Shown in pieces: positions 42,989-46,827 of a stretch of DNA of 46,827 nt (its first letter is position 1; each line of letters opens with the position of its first letter). The translations under genes were made by a program, and so were the position numbers. This stretch comes from CAKOSP01 sp964370755. GTDB taxonomy: Bacteria; Bacillota_I; Bacilli_A; RF39; UBA660. The stretch lies in the NCBI GenBank assembly GCA_964370755.1, contig CAYJKL010000008.1, forward strand, positions 1-46,827, read 5' to 3'. Below the pieces are notes generated by a model. That model ran no database searches, was not told the DNA's origin, and worked only from the letters and a program-made list of their open reading frames with translations.

Positions 42989-44084
42989 AAAAATTGTAAT
43001 AGGTGTTTTAAGTTTAAGTATTATCACTGGTATTTTACTATTAAATAATACTAGTGATAATACATTTAAACTAGGAGATGTAACATTAGCAGTAAACTTA
43101 GATGGAAATCCAGTAAATAGTTTACCGGCAAAATCTAATTTAAGAGTCGATGTGTCGTGTACTAACGCACTTGGAAGATGGCTTTATGATTCTTGGGAAC
43201 TAGAAATAGATGATATAGAAGGAGATGTATCTTGTGATATAGACTTTGTTACAAACTCTTCTGATACGCTATTAAATGCACATATAACATCACTTGCTGG
43301 AACTGTGCAAGGAACTGGTGAAGTAGTAAATGAAAATGGAATACGTTATGAAGGAAAACAGCCAAATAACTATATATGGTTTAATGAAGAATACTGGAGA
43401 GTTATTGGAGTATTTGATACAACACTTGCAGATGGAACAACTACCGAAACACTTACAAAAATAATAAGAGCAGAATCTATAGGAGGTCTTGCTTGGGACT
43501 CAGGTAATGTTGGCGAGTGGCAGGATGCAACACTTAATGAACTTTTAAATACATCATACTTAAATAGTGAAAATGGAACTGGTTCAGTAAATTGCTATGG
43601 CTATAGTACAACAGTTCCAAGTGAATGTAACTATACAAGAAATGGAATAAAACAAGTATATTTAAATATGATAGAAAACGTTACTTGGAATATAGGTGAG
43701 TTTGGTAGTGCAACAACAGCATCAACTTTATATACATCAGAACAAACAAAAACAAGTACTGGAAAAATAGGTCTAATGAATGTGTCTGATTATGGATACT
43801 CAGTATTAGCTAGTTCTTGCGTGAGAACTACAAATTTAAGTAGTTATAATACAGCAAGTTGCGGAGGATCTAGTTGGTTATATAAAGCAGGCATAGAGTG
43901 GACAATAAATGCATCCTCGTCTTTTTCCTCGGGTGCGTGGAGGGTGAGCAACAACTGCAATGCGTATGCGACTAGCTCGCAGATTGGGTTTGGCGTCCGT
44001 CCCGTCTTGTATCTAAGCTCTACCACGAAGTACTTAGATGGAGCGGGAAGCTTAGCTGCTCCGCTCATCATAGAGCAGGGATAA
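42981..44084 (+). CDS. DGR target protein 2, membrane-anchored, with variable lectin-like end
   Basis: 367 aa. A short N-terminal anchor (residues 3-22, KKIVIGVLSLSIITGILLL), a small strand region with two Cys, and then the same C-terminal domain as target 1 (from about residue 100): NNYIWFNEEYWRVIGVFD, GGLAWDSGNVGEW, SVLASSCVRTTNLSSYN and the VR-encoded segment (about 313-341) ending GFGVRPVLYL. Compared with target 1 it lacks the camelysin-like N-terminal region. Full length with no lesions, unlike the DGR enzymes between the two targets. Confidence 0.88.
   Translation: MVKKIVIGVLSLSIITGILLLNNTSDNTFKLGDVTLAVNLDGNPVNSLPAKSNLRVDVSCTNALGRWLYDSWELEIDDIEGDVSCDIDFVTNSSDTLLNAHITSLAGTVQGTGEVVNENGIRYEGKQPNNYIWFNEEYWRVIGVFDTTLADGTTTETLTKIIRAESIGGLAWDSGNVGEWQDATLNELLNTSYLNSENGTGSVNCYGYSTTVPSECNYTRNGIKQVYLNMIENVTWNIGEFGSATTASTLYTSEQTKTSTGKIGLMNVSDYGYSVLASSCVRTTNLSSYNTASCGGSSWLYKAGIEWTINASSSFSSGAWRVSNNCNAYATSSQIGFGVRPVLYLSSTTKYLDGAGSLAAPLIIEQG
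43916..44004 (+). repeat. DGR variable repeat VR2
   Basis: 89 bp aligned without gaps to TR. It differs at 14 positions: twelve at TR adenines (A to G 6, A to T 5, A to C 1), plus T to G at 43943 and G to T at 43956. It encodes SSFSSGAWRVSNNCNAYATS and on to GFGVRP. Five adenine positions are changed in both VRs (TR 42498, 42499, 42501, 42508, 42514). Confidence 0.96.
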
Positions 44085-44089
44085 AGCAA

Positions 44090-44126
44090 GGTGGCGAATT
44101 TGCCAGGCGAATGTCTGGCCGCCACC
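44090..44126 (+). promoter_or_regulatory. DGR homing-type hairpin/cruciform after VR2
   Basis: Outer stem GGTGGC/GCCACC and inner stem GCCAG/CTGGC with the same loop GCGAATGT as copy 1. Only one unpaired base differs (C for T at 44120). It starts 86 bp after the VR2 end. Confidence 0.8.
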
Positions 44127-44142
44127 CCGTTTTATTAACATT

Positions 44143-44172
44143 TTGACAAAAAAGTAGAATTTGTGCTAAAAT
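44143..44172 (+). promoter_or_regulatory. Sigma-A promoter of trpS
   Basis: TTGACA (44143-44148), an 18-bp spacer and TAAAAT (44167-44172). The leader to trpS is too short for a T-box. Confidence 0.7.
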
Positions 44173-44194
44173 TTTATTAGAAAAGAGAAAGATT

Positions 44195-45178
44195 ATGAAA
44201 AAAATTATAACAGGAATACAGCCATCAGGAACCATTACTTTAGGTAATTATATAGGTTCAATTAAACAAATGGTTGCTATGCAAGGTGAGTTTGACTCAA
44301 AAATATTTATAGCAGATTTGCACGCTATAACAGTTGAGCAAGACCCTAAAGTATTAAAACAAAAAATAAAAGAGCTTGTAGCTTTATATTTAGCATGTGG
44401 TATAGACCCAGAAAAAAATACAATATTTATACAATCAGATAATGTATATCACACAAATATATCTTGGATGCTAGAATGTACTACTCCATACGGAGAGTTG
44501 TCTAGAATGACACAGTTCAAAGATAAAAGTAGTAAAAGTGAAAGTTTTTCAACTGGACTTTTAACATATCCTATCTTAATGGCATCTGATATATTAACTT
44601 ATGATGTTGATTTAGTTCCAGTAGGAATTGATCAAAAGCAGCACGTTGAGCTTGCTAGAGATATAGCACAGAGATTTAATAAAAAGTTTGGCGAAACTTT
44701 TAAAGTGCCAGATGTTAAAATAGCTAAAAGTGGAACTAAGATAATGGATTTAGTAAATCCAGATAAAAAAATGAGTAAATCAAGTGATAACCCTAAAACA
44801 TACATAAGTATGTTAGATGAGCCAGAAGTTGCTAGAAAAAAAATAATGGGAGCAACTACTGACAGTGAGTGTTTAGTTAAATACGACCCAGAAAATAAAC
44901 CTGGTGTAAGTAATTTAATAAACATCGCAGTATCACTTACAAGTGATACTTATGAAAGTATCGAAGAAAAGTTTGCTGGAAAAAATTATGGCGAATTTAA
45001 AAAATATGTTGCTGATATAGTAGTAAGTGAGCTTACTACTATTCAAGAAAAATTTAGAGATTATTTAAACTCTGATAAACTTGAAGATATTTTAGAAGAT
45101 GGAAAAGACAAATCTAAAAAAATAGCTAAAGCAAAATATAAACTAATGAAAGAAAGAATGGGTCTTGGAATTAAATAA
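44195..45178 (+). CDS. trpS: Tryptophan-tRNA ligase
   Basis: 327 aa class I aminoacyl-tRNA synthetase. The HIGH-type motif is TLGNYIGS within ITGIQPSGTITLGNYIGS, and the KMSKS loop is KKMSKSSDNP; DLVPVGIDQKQHVELARDIA is typical of TrpRS. It charges tRNA-Trp in the cytosol. AAAAGAG precedes the start. It is complete and marks the chromosomal flank of the DGR. Confidence 0.97.
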   Translation: MKKIITGIQPSGTITLGNYIGSIKQMVAMQGEFDSKIFIADLHAITVEQDPKVLKQKIKELVALYLACGIDPEKNTIFIQSDNVYHTNISWMLECTTPYGELSRMTQFKDKSSKSESFSTGLLTYPILMASDILTYDVDLVPVGIDQKQHVELARDIAQRFNKKFGETFKVPDVKIAKSGTKIMDLVNPDKKMSKSSDNPKTYISMLDEPEVARKKIMGATTDSECLVKYDPENKPGVSNLINIAVSLTSDTYESIEEKFAGKNYGEFKKYVADIVVSELTTIQEKFRDYLNSDKLEDILEDGKDKSKKIAKAKYKLMKERMGLGIK

Positions 45179-45227
45179 GGTTAACTAGTTTAGCCTTTTT
45201 ATAATGAAATAATAAAAGAGGTGGAAA

Positions 45228-45911
45228 ATGGAAAATTTTTATAAAGGTGAAAATTTCAATAATTTTCTTGAAGAAAATTTAAGTAAAGAAAGTATCATAT
45301 CTACAAGTGATATAATAAGCTTTAAAGAAATGGCAATAAAGATAAATGATTTTTTAAATCGTTTAAGTATATTTAACAAAGTAGAAAATCTAAGAAAAGA
45401 ATTTAATTTATATTCAGAAGAAGAATCATTTAAGTATTTAAGCACTAGTTTAGATGATGAAAAAATATCTCTCGGATATACACTAGAAGATAAAACGGTT
45501 AGATATGAAATGCTTCATATTGATAAAACTATAAATACTACTTTTAAGACTTTTGATTTTTCTTTAGTTGACCAAAGAAAAATCGAAGAAGTATTTAGAT
45601 GTATAAGCATGTATTATGAAACTTTTAAAAACAAAGACGAAAGTAGTATAAGTGAGCAAGGCGTAGCAAGAGTACCTATTGGAAATACTGATATAAATCT
45701 TATATCAAGTATTAATTATTATTCTAAAAAAGCATGGATTTACAGTAATCTAGCAATTAATGGACAAGGCTTTCCTGGAAGTGTTCATTGTGATGAAAAC
45801 TTCTTTGAATTATTTAGATTAAAAGCAAATGAGATTGACGAAAAAACTCCAGTTGAAATAAATAAACTTCCAATAGGATATCAAAGAGTTTTAAAAGGAA
45901 AAATAAATTAA
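45228..45911 (+). CDS. Unknown protein
   Basis: 227 aa after a good GAGGTGG site. No family recognised. It is soluble and charged: a helical N-terminal half with FKEMAIKINDFLNRLSIFNK and a mixed C-terminal half with LINSSINYYSK-like strands and GQGFPGSVHCDENFFELFRL. No signal peptide, transmembrane helix or catalytic motif is visible. Confidence 0.7.
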   Translation: MENFYKGENFNNFLEENLSKESIISTSDIISFKEMAIKINDFLNRLSIFNKVENLRKEFNLYSEEESFKYLSTSLDDEKISLGYTLEDKTVRYEMLHIDKTINTTFKTFDFSLVDQRKIEEVFRCISMYYETFKNKDESSISEQGVARVPIGNTDINLISSINYYSKKAWIYSNLAINGQGFPGSVHCDENFFELFRLKANEIDEKTPVEINKLPIGYQRVLKGKIN

Positions 45912-45982
45912 AACTATTCTATTAATTACATATCAAGAAAAACATTACTCAGTAACTTTGCTAGAGTAGAGATGTTTAAGGT

Positions 45983-46011
45983 TTTGTCGAATTATGACAA
46001 CGTTTGTCGAA
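45983..46011. promoter_or_regulatory. Two tandem candidate Spo0A boxes
   Basis: TTTGTCGAA occurs at 45983-45991 and again at 46003-46011, exactly 20 bp (two helical turns) apart. This matches the 0A-box core TGTCGAA. The surrounding 45912-46295 stretch has no convincing gene; a 20-codon frame at 46092 lacks a ribosome-binding site. Confidence 0.5.
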
Positions 46012-46189
46012 AGTATTGAAATATAGTTTTTAGTGTTTATAGTACAGTCTTTGAAAGAGAGGATTTGCTAGTAAGAACAAACAAATAATAAAATGTTATC
46101 AGAAGAAATCAAAAAAGAAGTAAAAAAAGCATTAACGGGTTATAAAGTTATCTAAATTAAACTTTTCTTTAATTATTTGATAATACTAA

Positions 46190-46236
46190 AAAAGATACTA
46201 AGTATAAAGTGATGTTTATAAAAGTATCTTTTTTTG
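46190..46236 (+). terminator. Long terminator-like hairpin before tex
   Basis: AAAAGATACT (46190-46199) pairs with AGTATCTTTT (46223-46232), with a second inner stem TATAAA/TTTATA. The right arm runs into further Ts. It would end whatever is transcribed from the intergenic region between 45911 and 46296. Confidence 0.6.
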
Positions 46237-46295
46237 TTGTTTAAACTAGATTATTTTTCTTATTTAAGATATAATTAGTTAAGAAAGTTGGTTTT

Positions 46296-46827
46296 ATGAA
46301 TTTAGATTTAATTAAAGAAGTAAGTTTAGAACTTAGTTTAAATGAAAAAGATTGTGAGGCAGTTTTAAAACTTTTAGAAGAAGGTAATACAGTACCTTTT
46401 ATAGCAAGATATAGAAAAGAAGCAACGCATGGAATGGATGAAGAACAGATTAGATTAATATCACTTAGATATGAATATATAGTGAATTTAGAAAAGAAAA
46501 AAGAAGATGTTAAAAGGCTTATTGATGAGAAAGGTTTATTAACTGATGATTTAGTAAATAATATTAATAAAGCTACTAAGCTTGTGGAGCTTGAAGATAT
46601 ATATAGACCATTTAAAGAAAAGAAAAAAACAAAAGCAACAGATGCGATTGCAAATGGTTTAGAACCACTTGCAAAAGGTATTATGGCTTTTCCTACTAGT
46701 GGATCTTTAGAAGATATGGCAAGTAAGTATGTATCTGATAAAGTAAAAAGTGTTGAAGATGCAATAGTTGGTGCTAAATATATAATTGCTGAGTGGATAA
46801 GCGATAATGCTTTTTATAGAAAGTATA
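46296..46827 (+). CDS. tex: Tex-family S1 RNA-binding transcription accessory protein, 3' end beyond window
   Basis: First 177 residues only. The N-terminal Tex block is clear: LKLLEEGNTVPFIARYRKEA, then GMDEEQIRLI, KLVELEDIYRPFKEKKKTKA and ATDAIANGLEPLA. Full-length Tex (about 720 aa) would add the YqgF-like, helix-hairpin-helix and S1 domains. ATG 46296 is the only early start in frame and lies 13 bp after AAGAAAG. Confidence 0.93.
   Translation, partial: MNLDLIKEVSLELSLNEKDCEAVLKLLEEGNTVPFIARYRKEATHGMDEEQIRLISLRYEYIVNLEKKKEDVKRLIDEKGLLTDDLVNNINKATKLVELEDIYRPFKEKKKTKATDAIANGLEPLAKGIMAFPTSGSLEDMASKYVSDKVKSVEDAIVGAKYIIAEWISDNAFYRKY

Larger units (their letters stand above)
43278..44130 (+). 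repeat. Duplicated DGR target module, copy 2
   Basis: Close DNA match to 39782-40621, covering the lectin-like module, VR2 and the hairpin. Outside this block the two target genes show no visible similarity. Confidence 0.85.

Noticed and set aside
44084..44195. T-box or other riboswitch upstream of trpS
   Set aside because: Only about 20 bp lie between the -10 box and the start codon, so there is no room for a leader RNA.
46092..46154. 20-codon frame (MLSEEIKKEVKKALTGYKVI)
   Set aside because: No ribosome-binding site and no recognisable match; too short to support.
1..46827. TGA read as Trp (Mollicutes code)
   Set aside because: Trp codons are TGG in conserved places, and TGA ends genes such as the pseudoprotease (25222-25224) and the Avd-like gene.
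1..46827. CRISPR array, rRNA operon, insertion sequence or prophage
   Set aside because: No regularly spaced repeats, rRNA sequence, transposase, integrase or phage structural gene was seen; the only element-like unit is the DGR.

Overview
The window reads as a low-GC, gene-dense chromosome segment from a spore-forming member of the Firmicutes, most like an uncultured gut Bacilli lineage near Erysipelotrichia/RF39. The clues are very AT-rich codons, TGA used as a normal stop, CCA-encoding tRNA genes, spore-coat CotJ genes, an SpoVD-like penicillin-binding protein, candidate Spo0A boxes and a Firmicutes-type ESX/T7b secretion locus. The exact taxon is inference.

Layout. 1-2163: tRNA-Arg (cut by the window edge), tRNA-Pro, murI, a DUF1003 membrane protein, an HD-domain protein and tRNA-Arg(CCT). 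2244-7762: an rRNA-type methyltransferase, unknown genes, typA and a reverse-strand mini UvrD-like helicase. 7844-8380: one promoter, five tRNAs (Val, Thr, Tyr, Gln, Lys) and one terminator. 8389-11790, reverse strand: trmL, a membrane-anchored thioredoxin-like protein and ftsK/spoIIIE. 11919-12897: a fused cotJA-cotJB and cotJC. 12976-22265: a secreted HExxH protein, yceD-rpmF, the start of the division/cell-wall cluster (mraZ-rsmH-ftsL-pbpB), a PAP2 phosphatase and pflB-pflA. 22361-35829: four membrane or secreted proteins of unusual make-up, then a compact type VII secretion locus (two WXG100-like pairs, GNAT, EssC, EsaB-like protein, two small proteins). 35883-38873: a second class B PBP (SpoVD-like) and mraY.

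38902-44126 holds the most remarkable feature, a diversity-generating retroelement (DGR) inserted between mraY and trpS. It has a reverse transcriptase with the DGR-type GxxxSQ motif, an Avd-like four-helix protein, a MutS-like (MSL) accessory protein, an 89-bp template repeat (TR), and two paralogous secreted target proteins that end in C-type-lectin-like domains, each with a variable repeat (VR). Base-by-base alignment of TR with the two VRs gives 26 mismatches, 22 of them at TR adenines, although only 25 of the 89 TR bases are A. Each VR is followed, exactly 86 bp later, by the same two-tier hairpin. MSL, Avd and RT each carry one apparent frameshift (a G6 run, an A7 run and inside the YMDD catalytic box), so the element looks recently silenced, phase-variable or mis-sequenced.

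How it fits together: the DGR would copy TR RNA with errors at A into the 3' ends of the two surface-protein genes, diversifying their ligand-binding face. The neighbouring T7 secretion genes, membrane-anchored proteases and PBPs make 22-44 kb a region devoted to the cell envelope and surface. trpS, an unknown gene, an intergenic stretch with two tandem candidate Spo0A boxes, and the start of tex close the window.
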